DNA from: Streptomyces cavernicola
Lineage (GTDB): Bacteria > Actinomycetota > Actinomycetes > Streptomycetales > Streptomycetaceae
Direction: 5' to 3'
Assembly (NCBI RefSeq): GCF_029968035.1
Contig: NZ_JASCIQ010000005.1
Location: forward strand, 206,683 to 270,682
DNA: 64,000 bases
Below the pieces are notes generated by a model, which was given only the letters and a program-made list of their open reading frames with translations, made no database searches and was not told where the DNA came from. The translations under genes and the position numbers were made by a program. Below, piece by piece: positions 30,939 to 38,436 of the stretch. Positions within the stretch are counted from its first letter, which is position 1. The number at the start of each line of letters is the position of its first letter.

Positions 30939-32538
30939 GCTCCTCCCTCCCCGCTTCACCGAGGTCGTCGTCTGCGATCAGGCGGTCGGCAGCCCCGTCG
31001 TCGGCGGCGCGGCCGGCGTCGTCGTACCCGTCGCCGACCCGTTCATCGTGCTGCTCGCCCCCGCGCGGGTCAGCGGGGCGCCGAGCGCTCGGCGCCGTGT
31101 GCTCCCGGCCGTGCTCCTCCGCGGTCTCCGCCTCCTGCTCCTTCTCGTACGACCTGCCCTCGCCCTCCTCCAGCTGCGGGCTCTCGGCGTCGGTCACCTG
31201 CCGGGCGACGGTGCGCGGCTCCTCGTCGATGAGGCCCTGGCCGGAGCTGAGGCGCTCGACGAAGGCACGGGCGTCGAGCGGCGCGTTGTCGAGCAGGCCG
31301 CGGTTGATCATCTGGCGGCCCAGCTCCTGGTTGACGCTGTCGCGCCGGTCGGCCCGGTGGCGACGCTCTTCCCTGTCGGCCAACTCGTCCTCACGCTGGT
31401 CGGCGCGTCGGCGCAGCCGGTCCTGGCGTTCCTCGGCCCGCCGTTCGCGCTTCTCCTCCCGTTCGGCCTCCAACGCGGCACGACGGTCCTGGCGGTCGAT
31501 CTCCTGGTGCCGGTCGTCCCGCTCCAGGCTGTAACGGATTTCCTCCCGTTCGGCCTGACGCCGCCGCTCGGCGTACTCCCAGTGCCGCTCCTCGTCCTCC
31601 CGCTGCCGCTCGCGCCGCACCCGGTCGGCCTCGCGCTGCCGGTCGGACAGCTCCGTGTAGGAGATCTCCCCTCTGCTCCGGGCGAGGATGTCGGCGTTGT
31701 CCGCGTCGGTGCCGAAGTCGTCCAGATCCTTGAGCGCCTCGGTGCGGGAGAACTCGTTCTCCTTGCGCTTGAGGTCGTGGCTGTAGTGCTGGTCCTCGGC
31801 GTCGGTCCGCTGCGCGTACCTTCGCTTCAACTCCTCCAGTTCCTGCTCGTGCTGCAGCTCCAGCGCCTTGCGCTCGTGCTCCATCCGCTCGCGCTCGCGG
31901 CGGACCGCCTCCTTCACGCGGTCCTGCTCGGCCTCGCGCCGCTCCTCGTCGGCGCGGCGCTGCTGTGCGGCGAACTCCTCCGGGGTGAGGACCGTCAGGT
32001 ACGGGGTGCCGACGGCGAGCCCGGCGATCCGCGGCGGTTGCATCTCGAGGTACGAGATCAGGCGGGCGGTGAGCCGCCGGGACACCTGCTTGCCCTGGTC
32101 GAGCGGCCATTCCTGGGTGACCTCGGTGAGTCCGGGCAGCGCCCGCAGGTAGCCGAGCAGCCGGGACTCCACATCGGTGACGCCCTCCCGGACGACGGCC
32201 ACCGGGTCGGTGACGGTGCACGGGAAGGCGACCTGGACGGTGAAGCCGTCGGTCTCGGCGGACGGCACGTCGGTGCCGACGGTGACGGGCACCTCGGTAC
32301 GGCAGTCGACGACCGTGACGGAGCCGGCGTTCAGGACCGCCTCGTCCGCGGGCCCGCGGACACCGTGGTCCGTGAGGTACTGGTCACCGGTGCGGTAGAC
32401 GAGCACCTGGTGGGCCGCGACCCGGGGCAGCTCGTCGTCGGCACGGGTCGGCCGGTTCCAGAAGCGGCGACCGGTTCGGGGCGCGGGGGCGAGCACGCGC
32501 TCCTCGACCAGGGGATAGGTCCTGCGGATCGTGGTCAT
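30928..32538 (-). CDS. SPFH/band-7-like protein with long charged coiled coil
   Basis: A 536-residue protein. Residues ~30-165 form a beta-rich globular region (LNAGSVTVVDCRTEVPVTVG, FTVQVAFPCTVTDPVAVV, then helices ending RLLGYLRALPGL and RLTARLISYLEM) resembling SPFH/band-7 domains. Residues ~185-405 are an almost uninterrupted Arg/Glu/Asp-rich coiled coil (EERREAEQDRVKEAVRRERE and similar), followed by a short helical segment (MINRGLLDNAPLDARAFVERL) and a disordered acidic tail. No enzymatic motif. It overlaps the NTPase stop by four bases (ATGA) and has no ribosome-binding site of its own, so it is made by translational coupling. A scaffold or sensor linking the NTPase to the DUF4407 membrane protein is an inference. 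Confidence 0.65.
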   Translation of the reverse strand: MTTIRRTYPLVEERVLAPAPRTGRRFWNRPTRADDELPRVAAHQVLVYRTGDQYLTDHGVRGPADEAVLNAGSVTVVDCRTEVPVTVGTDVPSAETDGFTVQVAFPCTVTDPVAVVREGVTDVESRLLGYLRALPGLTEVTQEWPLDQGKQVSRRLTARLISYLEMQPPRIAGLAVGTPYLTVLTPEEFAAQQRRADEERREAEQDRVKEAVRRERERMEHERKALELQHEQELEELKRRYAQRTDAEDQHYSHDLKRKENEFSRTEALKDLDDFGTDADNADILARSRGEISYTELSDRQREADRVRRERQREDEERHWEYAERRRQAEREEIRYSLERDDRHQEIDRQDRRAALEAEREEKRERRAEERQDRLRRRADQREDELADREERRHRADRRDSVNQELGRQMINRGLLDNAPLDARAFVERLSSGQGLIDEEPRTVARQVTDAESPQLEEGEGRSYEKEQEAETAEEHGREHTAPSARRPADPRGGEQHDERVGDGYDDAGRAADDGAADRLIADDDLGEAGREERGR

Positions 32539-34874
32539 CGTGGGTGACCGTCCTTCACACGGTTCAGGGCGCCGATCAGGGTCGCGACGCAGTCGGGTTC
32601 CGTGGCGCGAGCGGGACGAGAGACCGCGAGTCGGCCCAACTCGTCGGCCAGCAGTGGATGTTCAGCCTGCGGGAGCACGGCGACGAGGGCATGGCCCAGT
32701 CGCGCGGCCGCTGTGGTGGGGTCGGAGGTCACGGCAGGCAGGGCGCGAACCGTGACGAGCAGGGCGGACAGGGCGTCCCGGCGCAGCGGCCGGTAGCGGA
32801 GCATCGCCGCCCACAACTCGGCGACGACCTCGGCCTCTGCGGGCCGGTCGGCGATGTAGCGGGCGACGGCGGGGCGGCCGGAGAGCCGCTCGGTGGCGGT
32901 GAAGACGTACAAGGCGGTTTCGAGGGCAAGGAGGCCCGTCGCCGAGTAGGCGGCGGACCGGGTGCGCTGTTCCTTCCGGATCCGGTACGCCAGGGCGTCG
33001 AGCACGATGCCGGCGTCCTCCTGACAGTCGACGAGCGTCAGGAACAGCTGCGCCCATGCGTGCAGGCCGGCTTCGCGCTCCTCCTGCTTGTCGAGCACCC
33101 CGCTCCGGAGCACCGCCCAGAGCCATTTCACCGCGTCGGTGGGGAAGGTGGCGCCGAGCTGCCCGCTGAACGCCACGAGCGCGGTGCCCCGCAAGGCGGG
33201 GTGGGTGGACTGCGCCCAGGTGCGGACCAGCGTGAGCGCGGCGGCCGCCTGTGTCTCCTCCAGGCACATGAACCACAGCACGTACGCCGCGACGGTCTGC
33301 CCGGTCAGGCCGTGCTCCCCGCGCGCCCACGGGTCGAGGTAGCTCTGCACGACCTCGTCGAAGGCGATGTGGCCCAGCAGCGTGAGCCCGGAGGCGATGG
33401 AGAGCTGCAGGGCGGGGTCGTGGTCGGCGTCGACGACGAGACCCAGCCATTCGCGGACCGCGTCCCAGTATTCCGTGGGGTGGTAGCGCCACAGCGCCTG
33501 CAGCACCCAGCGGCGCAGCTCGGCGTCGGCGAAGACCATCACCTCGCGGGTGGTCGCCCCGTAGACCTGCATCTCGGTCTCGATCAGGGAGTTGCGGGCG
33601 AGCGAGCGGCGCCGGTCCACCGGACGGGCTCGACGTGGCTGCCGCCGGTCCTGTCCGTCGGCAGCCGCGGACTGACCCGCGGCGTCAGGGACCGAGGCGC
33701 CGGAAGGCGGCGGCACGGCCTCCGACGCGAAGTACACGGGTTCGAGGAGCCGCTCCAGGACGTCCTGGAGCGATTCAAAGGCACGCCTCCCGATACCGGG
33801 CGCGAAAGCGAGCGTGGTGACCTCGGCGATCTCTCGCAGACTCCGCTCCTCGTCGACGTCGAACCACTCCCGGACCGCCTGCGGCGCACCGCCGGTGTGC
33901 TCCTTCCACACCTGGTCGGGGTCGGCGCCCGCCGCGATCCGCTGCGCCGCATCGGCGACGACCGCGATCGGACAGCCGGGTGGCATCCCGGTGACGGCCC
34001 GCTCGACGGTGTCCTGCGGGGTGCGGGCCTGGACCAGCCGGGCCCGCACCACCTTGTCCAGGGCCGGGGGCCGCCAGCGCAGATGGCGTACCGCCTCCGG
34101 GGCGCGCCCGGTGACGCCGTGCACGGTCGTGATCACCAAGTGGGCGCCGTGGCGGCGCAGTTGGTCGCGGACCCGGCGCCAGTCGAAGTCCGCAGAGGGC
34201 CCGGCTACGCCCTCCGCGGCCCCTGCGCTCCCGGTCCGGTCGAGGACGACGTAGCCGACGCTTGCTTCGAAGGTGCGCTCGGCCAGCTGGTCGAGACCGA
34301 TGTCGGGCGAGAGCACCACGTAGTCGGCGGTGGGTCCGACCGTCTCGCGGAGCAGGGCGACCGCGCCGGAGCGTTTGCCTGTGCCCTGTGGGCCGGTCAG
34401 CACGACGACGCCGGTACGGGACAACTCGCGGGCCGCGTCGTCGAAGCAGTCGGGGCGAATGTACGAGCGCAGCAGCGTGTCGATCTCGTCGCCCTCCAGC
34501 AGGCCGGTGGCGCGGGCCCGCCCTGCGCGCTCGGTGGCGGTGGCGATGCCGAAGTGGGCACGGTCGTGGTACTGGGGGCCGTAGAAGTTGTTGTAGACGC
34601 GGCTGTCACCGTCGGACGGAGACGGAGACGGAGACGGAGACGGAGACGGAGACGGAGACGGAGACGGAGACGCAGGCCCAGGCGCAGGCGCAGGTGCAGG
34701 CCCAGGCGCAGGTGCGGGCGCGGGCGCGGGCGCAGCCGCAGATTCTTCGGGTTCCGAGCGGGAGTCGGAGGTGCTGTTCGGCTCTCCGGTCGACTGTCGG
34801 GCCTCGCCGGGCACTCCGTCCCCTGCCCCTTCCCCGCTTCCGTGACTCTCCGCCGGCCGATCTGTGGCTCTCAC
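32535..34874 (-). CDS. large P-loop NTPase (STAND-like) with low-complexity N terminus and helical-repeat C terminus
   Basis: About 779 residues. Residues 1-90 are disordered and include Ala-Pro and Ser-Pro tandem tracts. Residues 93-110 carry VYNNFYG...HFGI. A P-loop NTPase domain starts with TGPQGTGKRSG (Walker A, ~161-168) and has a Walker-B-like GYVVLDRTGS; EHTGGAPQAVREW lies beyond. The C-terminal ~350 residues are helical repeats (LWRYHPTEYWDAVREWLGL, LRGTALVAFSGQLG) that look HEAT/ARM-like. This domain order resembles STAND-type signalling NTPases, but I do not recognise a named family. GTG 34874, in frame and following GGGGGTG, is preferred; longer frames run back into the upstream gene. 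Second gene of the operon, 31 bp after the cyclase-like gene. Confidence 0.7.
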   Translation of the reverse strand: MRATDRPAESHGSGEGAGDGVPGEARQSTGEPNSTSDSRSEPEESAAAPAPAPAPAPGPAPAPAPGPASPSPSPSPSPSPSPSPSPSDGDSRVYNNFYGPQYHDRAHFGIATATERAGRARATGLLEGDEIDTLLRSYIRPDCFDDAARELSRTGVVVLTGPQGTGKRSGAVALLRETVGPTADYVVLSPDIGLDQLAERTFEASVGYVVLDRTGSAGAAEGVAGPSADFDWRRVRDQLRRHGAHLVITTVHGVTGRAPEAVRHLRWRPPALDKVVRARLVQARTPQDTVERAVTGMPPGCPIAVVADAAQRIAAGADPDQVWKEHTGGAPQAVREWFDVDEERSLREIAEVTTLAFAPGIGRRAFESLQDVLERLLEPVYFASEAVPPPSGASVPDAAGQSAAADGQDRRQPRRARPVDRRRSLARNSLIETEMQVYGATTREVMVFADAELRRWVLQALWRYHPTEYWDAVREWLGLVVDADHDPALQLSIASGLTLLGHIAFDEVVQSYLDPWARGEHGLTGQTVAAYVLWFMCLEETQAAAALTLVRTWAQSTHPALRGTALVAFSGQLGATFPTDAVKWLWAVLRSGVLDKQEEREAGLHAWAQLFLTLVDCQEDAGIVLDALAYRIRKEQRTRSAAYSATGLLALETALYVFTATERLSGRPAVARYIADRPAEAEVVAELWAAMLRYRPLRRDALSALLVTVRALPAVTSDPTTAAARLGHALVAVLPQAEHPLLADELGRLAVSRPARATEPDCVATLIGALNRVKDGHPR
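34618..34671. repeat. (GGAGAC)9 microsatellite inside the NTPase gene
   Basis: Nine perfect GGAGAC hexamers, read on the coding strand as Ser-Pro codons. A second degenerate GCAGGC[GC]-type tract (34672-34735) encodes the Ala-Pro segment. Hexamer changes keep the frame, so allele length could vary without inactivating the gene. Confidence 0.9.
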
Positions 34875-34905
34875 GTGTGCACCCCCATCTCCTCGCCCGC
34901 TCAGG

Positions 34906-35667
34906 TCACTTGGAGATGCCGAAGACGACGTTCCCGTTGATGACGGTTCCGTACAGGTTGTTGGTGGCCGAGTCGCCTCCACGCGCGGGAGGCCCGGCCT
35001 GCGCCGCGGTCCCACCGGAGTTCGCAGGGGAGCCGGCTCCGGCGCCCGGGGCGGAATCGCCCAGGTCAAGGCCGTGGACGTCGTACCCCGGCACCCACAG
35101 CCAGGCCCGGCCCCGGTACTCCTTCTTCTCGACGACGACCTCGCGGAATTCCTCCGGCCGGAAGTTGGTGTAGCCCTGGGCGACGAGCTCGGTGAAGACC
35201 GGCGTGGTCAGCGCGACGGCGAGCGGGGCGTCCGGGGCCGCGACGAGGGCCCGACGCAGCGGGTCGCTCTCCAGAATGCGGGAGACCTCGACCGGCCCAG
35301 GGCCCACGAAGCCGTTGGGAGCCTCGGAGGCCGGACCGAAGTGCACGGCGGCGCGCAGCGCGAGCCGCGCGCCGGGCACGCGGTCGCGGTTGTGCGCGCG
35401 CAGCCCGGCGTCCAAGCGGCGCATGAACGGCTCGACAAGCGCCTGTTCGTCGGATCCGGTCGGCAGCACAGCGAACTCGGAGTCCCCGGCGGCCTGCCGT
35501 ACCCAGGAGGCACGGTCGAGCCCGGCCGCCTCGGCCGCCTCGGAGAGCAGCCGGGGCAACACGGTCTGGATCTCGCGCTGTCGCGCGGTGTCCGCGCTGC
35601 CGTATCCACGCGCGTCAACGGCCAGCAGAAGCCGCCTGTCGAACACGCCCATCGCTCCTACGGACAT
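34906..35667 (-). CDS. class III nucleotidyl-cyclase-fold protein with C-terminal NNLYG...FGISK motif
   Basis: A 253-residue protein with a class III adenylate/guanylate cyclase-like domain (residues ~10-195). The first metal-binding aspartate fits Asp18 in LLLAVDARGYG, the second Asp62 in AAGDSEFAVLP, and LALRAAVHFGPA is the dimer-interface strand; the usual VN.A.R motif reads VEVSRILE, retaining the arginine but not the asparagine, so activity is uncertain. A Gly/Ala/Pro linker leads to the last 18 residues, TNNLYGTVINGNVVFGISK, which look amyloid-motif-like and resemble a segment of the next protein. ATG 35667 follows GAGGAGG; a TTG at 35718 is the alternative. First gene of the operon, divergent from the PycTM-like gene. 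Confidence 0.72.
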   Translation of the reverse strand: MSVGAMGVFDRRLLLAVDARGYGSADTARQREIQTVLPRLLSEAAEAAGLDRASWVRQAAGDSEFAVLPTGSDEQALVEPFMRRLDAGLRAHNRDRVPGARLALRAAVHFGPASEAPNGFVGPGPVEVSRILESDPLRRALVAAPDAPLAVALTTPVFTELVAQGYTNFRPEEFREVVVEKKEYRGRAWLWVPGYDVHGLDLGDSAPGAGAGSPANSGGTAAQAGPPARGGDSATNNLYGTVINGNVVFGISK

Positions 35668-35734
35668 CCCGTCCTCCTCGTCCGGCCCATCGGGAAGGAC
35701 AGCATGCCGCACCGTCAACTCACTGACGAATCAG

Positions 35735-35747
35735 CCGAGTTACTCGG
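35735..35747. promoter_or_regulatory. perfect inverted repeat in divergent intergenic region
   Basis: CCGAGT-T-ACTCGG, 68 bp upstream of the cyclase-like start, is a candidate operator for the divergent pair of promoters. Confidence 0.4.
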
Positions 35748-35775
35748 TGAAAGGCGATTCGGCACGCTGCTCCCG

Positions 35776-35885
35776 GACCGCTGCCCACCCCCGTGGAGCA
35801 GCGGTCGCCCTGCCAGTCGTACCTCCGAAACGGGTGCCCGCACCCCGTGGAAGTACGGGATCTCGCCAAGTCGCTCAATCCCGTA
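35776..35885. repeat. two further inverted repeats in the divergent intergenic region
   Basis: GACCGCTGC (35776-35784) pairs with GCAGCGGTC (35798-35806), and TACGGGAT (35854-35861) with ATCCCGTA (35878-35885). The 283-bp gap between the cyclase-like and PycTM-like genes thus holds three perfect inverted repeats and no convincing reading frame. Confidence 0.5.
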
Positions 35886-35950
35886 GAAGTGGCTGGTCCG
35901 CCCGGCGCGACGGCGGCTCAATGGAAGCCCGTCCGAGTCGTGGAGGTTCC

Positions 35951-36520
35951 GTGACATCCACCCCGCCCACCCCGTCAACGGCGGCGTCCGCCCCCGCCGG
36001 GGGTGCGCCCGCCCGCGCATCGCACACCATGCTGCCCCTCCTGCAGACGACGCACCAGCACGCCGACGCCAAAGCCGGCATCCTCGCCGCCGTGCAAGCG
36101 GCACTGGTGGGAACAGCGGGTTCATGGAGCGAAGCGGCGTACGACAGCTGGCGGCGCGGCGGGCTGTCCGGCTGGACGATGGGAGTGCTGCTCGTCTTCT
36201 TCGCCTGCGGCTTCTTCGGTGGTACCGCCTCGCTCGCGCTGGCGCTCCGGCCGCGCGTCTGGCGGCCCGCCCTCCCCAACGACTACAGCTTCGTCTCGCT
36301 CGCCGCCGCTTCGAACCCGTCGTCGGTCGCCGCGGCCACGGCCACGCCCGCACCGCCCGCACCGCCCGACGAGGACGAGCGGCAGCGGCGCGCGATGATC
36401 CGCTTCCTTTCCGACGTGGCCCTGCGGAAGTACCGCTGCGTGACAGCAGCCGTCGCCTGCACCGCCGTGATGGGAACCGCCGCCGGGCTCTGCCTGTTGC
36501 TACAGCCGATCGTCGACTGA
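35951..36520 (+). CDS. small membrane protein resembling Pycsar effector (PycTM) domain
   Basis: A 189-residue protein. After a Pro/Ala-rich start comes LLQTTHQHADAKAGILAAVQAALVG: the aD-x-KA-x-hhh element that opens PycTM-type effectors. One strong transmembrane helix follows (MGVLLVFFACGFFGGTASLAL), then a linker, and a C-terminal LSDVALRKYRCVTAAVACTAVMGTAAGLCLLL helix, giving the helix-loop-helix layout of that family. PycTM proteins sense a cyclic pyrimidine nucleotide and depolarise the membrane in phage defence. GTG 35951 is favoured by GGAGG four bases upstream; ATG 35921 is an in-frame alternative. It diverges from the cyclase-like gene and its 3' end overlaps the convergent Crp-like gene by 21 bp. 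Confidence 0.65.
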   Translation: MTSTPPTPSTAASAPAGGAPARASHTMLPLLQTTHQHADAKAGILAAVQAALVGTAGSWSEAAYDSWRRGGLSGWTMGVLLVFFACGFFGGTASLALALRPRVWRPALPNDYSFVSLAAASNPSSVAAATATPAPPAPPDEDERQRRAMIRFLSDVALRKYRCVTAAVACTAVMGTAAGLCLLLQPIVD

Positions 36521-37255
36521 CCCCCTGCGCGGGCGCGGGGCGGGCGGCACCACGGGCTCGGCAAGCTCGGCCACGCGGGCGAGCCGGGCGAGGTCGTGCA
36601 CGGTGGTCGTGCGGTATCCGGTGCCGAGCAGCCCCTCGTCCCGCAGCTCGCGCAACCCCTTGTGCACGGTGGTCTCCGCGGCCCCGGTGAGCGCGGCGAG
36701 CTCGGGCTGGGTGAGCTGAAAGCCGATCACATACCCACCGCCCGGCTCGGGTCGCCCGCACGCGACGGTCAACTCCACCAGGAGCCGGGCGAGGCGCACC
36801 TTGACCGTGTAGCCCCGAAAGTCCAGGCGCCGCCGATTCGCCCAGCGCAGCCGGTCGGCCACGATCCGGGTCAGCGCCATCGCCACCTCGGGCCGCCGCA
36901 TCATGAGCCCGTGCAGGGCCTCAGGCCCGATCACCCGCGCCTGCAACGGCCCACAGGCCACCACCCCGGCCGACCGTGGCGCCCCGTCCAACGCGGCCAT
37001 CTCGCCCACGGTGTCACCCCCGACCCGGACGGCGAGCAGCGACTCCTGCCCGTTCTCCACAGTCGCGGTGACCTTGGCGAACCCGCTGAGAATCACGTAC
37101 AGATGGCGATCCGCGGCCCCCTCGGTGAGCAGCACGTCCCCGGACTCGAACGTCAACTCCAAGCCCAGCCCCAGCAGTTCGGCCCGAGCAGGAGCGGACA
37201 GCACCCCGAGCAGACTCCGATCCGGCCATCCCCACTCCCGCCGCGCCCCACCCAC
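36500..37255 (-). CDS. Crp/Fnr-family transcriptional regulator
   Basis: About 251 residues. The cyclic-nucleotide-binding domain shows the phosphate-binding cassette VGEMAALDGAPRSAGVVA, keeping the Gly-Glu and Arg-Ser pairs that contact ribose and phosphate in cAMP-binding members; a central dimerisation helix (RLRWANRRRLDF) leads to a winged helix (LTQPELAALTGAAETTVHKGLRELRDEG). A cyclic nucleotide ligand is therefore plausible. The start is uncertain: GTG 37255 gives a normal family length, while ATG 37345 adds a Gly-rich extension. Placement beside a cyclase-fold gene and a PycTM-like gene is suggestive of a shared second messenger, but genome-wide Crp proteins are common. Confidence 0.82.
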   Translation of the reverse strand: MGGARREWGWPDRSLLGVLSAPARAELLGLGLELTFESGDVLLTEGAADRHLYVILSGFAKVTATVENGQESLLAVRVGGDTVGEMAALDGAPRSAGVVACGPLQARVIGPEALHGLMMRRPEVAMALTRIVADRLRWANRRRLDFRGYTVKVRLARLLVELTVACGRPEPGGGYVIGFQLTQPELAALTGAAETTVHKGLRELRDEGLLGTGYRTTTVHDLARLARVAELAEPVVPPAPRPRRGSVDDRL

Positions 37256-37485
37256 GCCCGCACCCCCACATCTCGACCCGCCCAGGCTAGGCCCCCGTAC
37301 GAATACACCCACGGCCGGCCAGCCGTCCGACCGTCGCGCCGCCATGCCTGCATCACCCCCCAAGAGAACCGAGCACTTGACGCGTCAACAAGCCCTACGA
37401 CAACCAGAGTTGAGCCACACTCTGAAGCCGCCGAGTTCCGGCACGGAGCAACGTCACGCTCATGGAGAAGGGCCAACCGTCAGCC

Positions 37486-38358
37486 TCACTCTGTCGCCGC
37501 GAGGCCTTCAAGAAACGCCTGCGCGACGGGCGAGACGTTGAAGCCGCTCCACGCCAGATACTCGACGCGGGTGGGGCCGCTGGTGACCGGGATGGTGCGG
37601 AGTTCGTCGCTGTCGGGGATCACAGCGGGTGACAGCAACGCGATCACGAGATTGTTCTTCACGAGACTCAGCATGAGGTCGGTGCTCATCGCCTCGAACG
37701 CCACTTCGCGATGTAGGCCGGCGGCACGGAACGCCAGGTCCGAGGGAGCCCGTCCTGGAGTCCCTTCCGGGAAGTCGACGAATGCCTCATCGACCAGGTC
37801 CTCGAGCCGCAACCTGCGTCGCGCGGCGAGAGCGTGGTCGGCAGATACGACGGCGGCGAGCCGCTCGCGTGCCAGGACGCGCGTGTTCACGTTCTTCGGC
37901 GTCATCGTGTCGGGGAGCCCGAGCACAGCCACGTCCATGCTGCCGTCGGCGATGGCCGCGATGAACTCGTCACTGCCGCCGCCGCGCAGCCTGATCCGCA
38001 CTGCAGGGTGCTTGCGGTGGAACGCTCCGAGCGCAGCCGGAATGTCGATCGCGGTCACCGTGGGAATCACACCGATGGTCAGGGTGCCACGAATTTCGCC
38101 GGCTGCCGCGGCGGCATCTGACACAGCTCGCTCGGCAGCGTCGAGACTCACGCGAGCCGCGGCGAGGAACGCCTCGCCGGCGGCGGTCACCTCGACGCGG
38201 CGACTCGTACGAGCAAAGAGCACGACTCCCAACTCGCGCTCCAGGCCCTTGATCTGATGGCTGAGCGCGGACTGCACCACATGGCACCGCTCGGCGGCAC
38301 GGGTGAAGCTGCGCTCCTCCGCGACCGCCACGGCGTATCGCATCTGCTGAAGATCCAT
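37486..38358 (-). CDS. LysR-family transcriptional regulator
   Basis: A 290-residue LysR protein with N-terminal helix-turn-helix (MDLQQMRYAVAVAEERSFTRAAERCHVVQSALSHQI) and an effector domain from GTLTIGVIPTVTA on. ATG 38358 is the natural family start; an ATG eight codons upstream exists. It diverges from an EamA transporter gene across 78 bp containing CATTG-N9-CAATG, a T-N11-A-type LysR box, so it should control the EamA-oxidoreductase pair. Codon use is slightly less G/C-biased than in surrounding genes. Confidence 0.88.
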   Translation of the reverse strand: MDLQQMRYAVAVAEERSFTRAAERCHVVQSALSHQIKGLERELGVVLFARTSRRVEVTAAGEAFLAAARVSLDAAERAVSDAAAAAGEIRGTLTIGVIPTVTAIDIPAALGAFHRKHPAVRIRLRGGGSDEFIAAIADGSMDVAVLGLPDTMTPKNVNTRVLARERLAAVVSADHALAARRRLRLEDLVDEAFVDFPEGTPGRAPSDLAFRAAGLHREVAFEAMSTDLMLSLVKNNLVIALLSPAVIPDSDELRTIPVTSGPTRVEYLAWSGFNVSPVAQAFLEGLAATE

Positions 38359-38379
38359 CGATCCATGCTCTCGGTTCAT

Positions 38380-38398
38380 CATTGGAATGACAACAATG
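38380..38398. promoter_or_regulatory. LysR-box-like inverted repeat
   Basis: CATTG-GAATGACAA-CAATG, a dyad of the T-N11-A class, 22 bp upstream of the LysR start and 39 bp before the EamA start. Confidence 0.5.
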
Positions 38399-38436
38399 TG
38401 TTGGACTCATACAAGCGGGCGACTGACGATGGACCC

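Noticed and set aside
31097..31534. Arg/Ser-rich plus-strand frames opposite the SPFH/coiled-coil gene
   Set aside because: They result from the biased Arg/Glu codons of the coiled coil on the other strand.
36500..37255. Crp-like gene as part of the minus-strand four-gene operon
   Set aside because: It is separated by the oppositely oriented PycTM-like gene and overlaps that gene's 3' end, so it cannot be co-transcribed with the operon.
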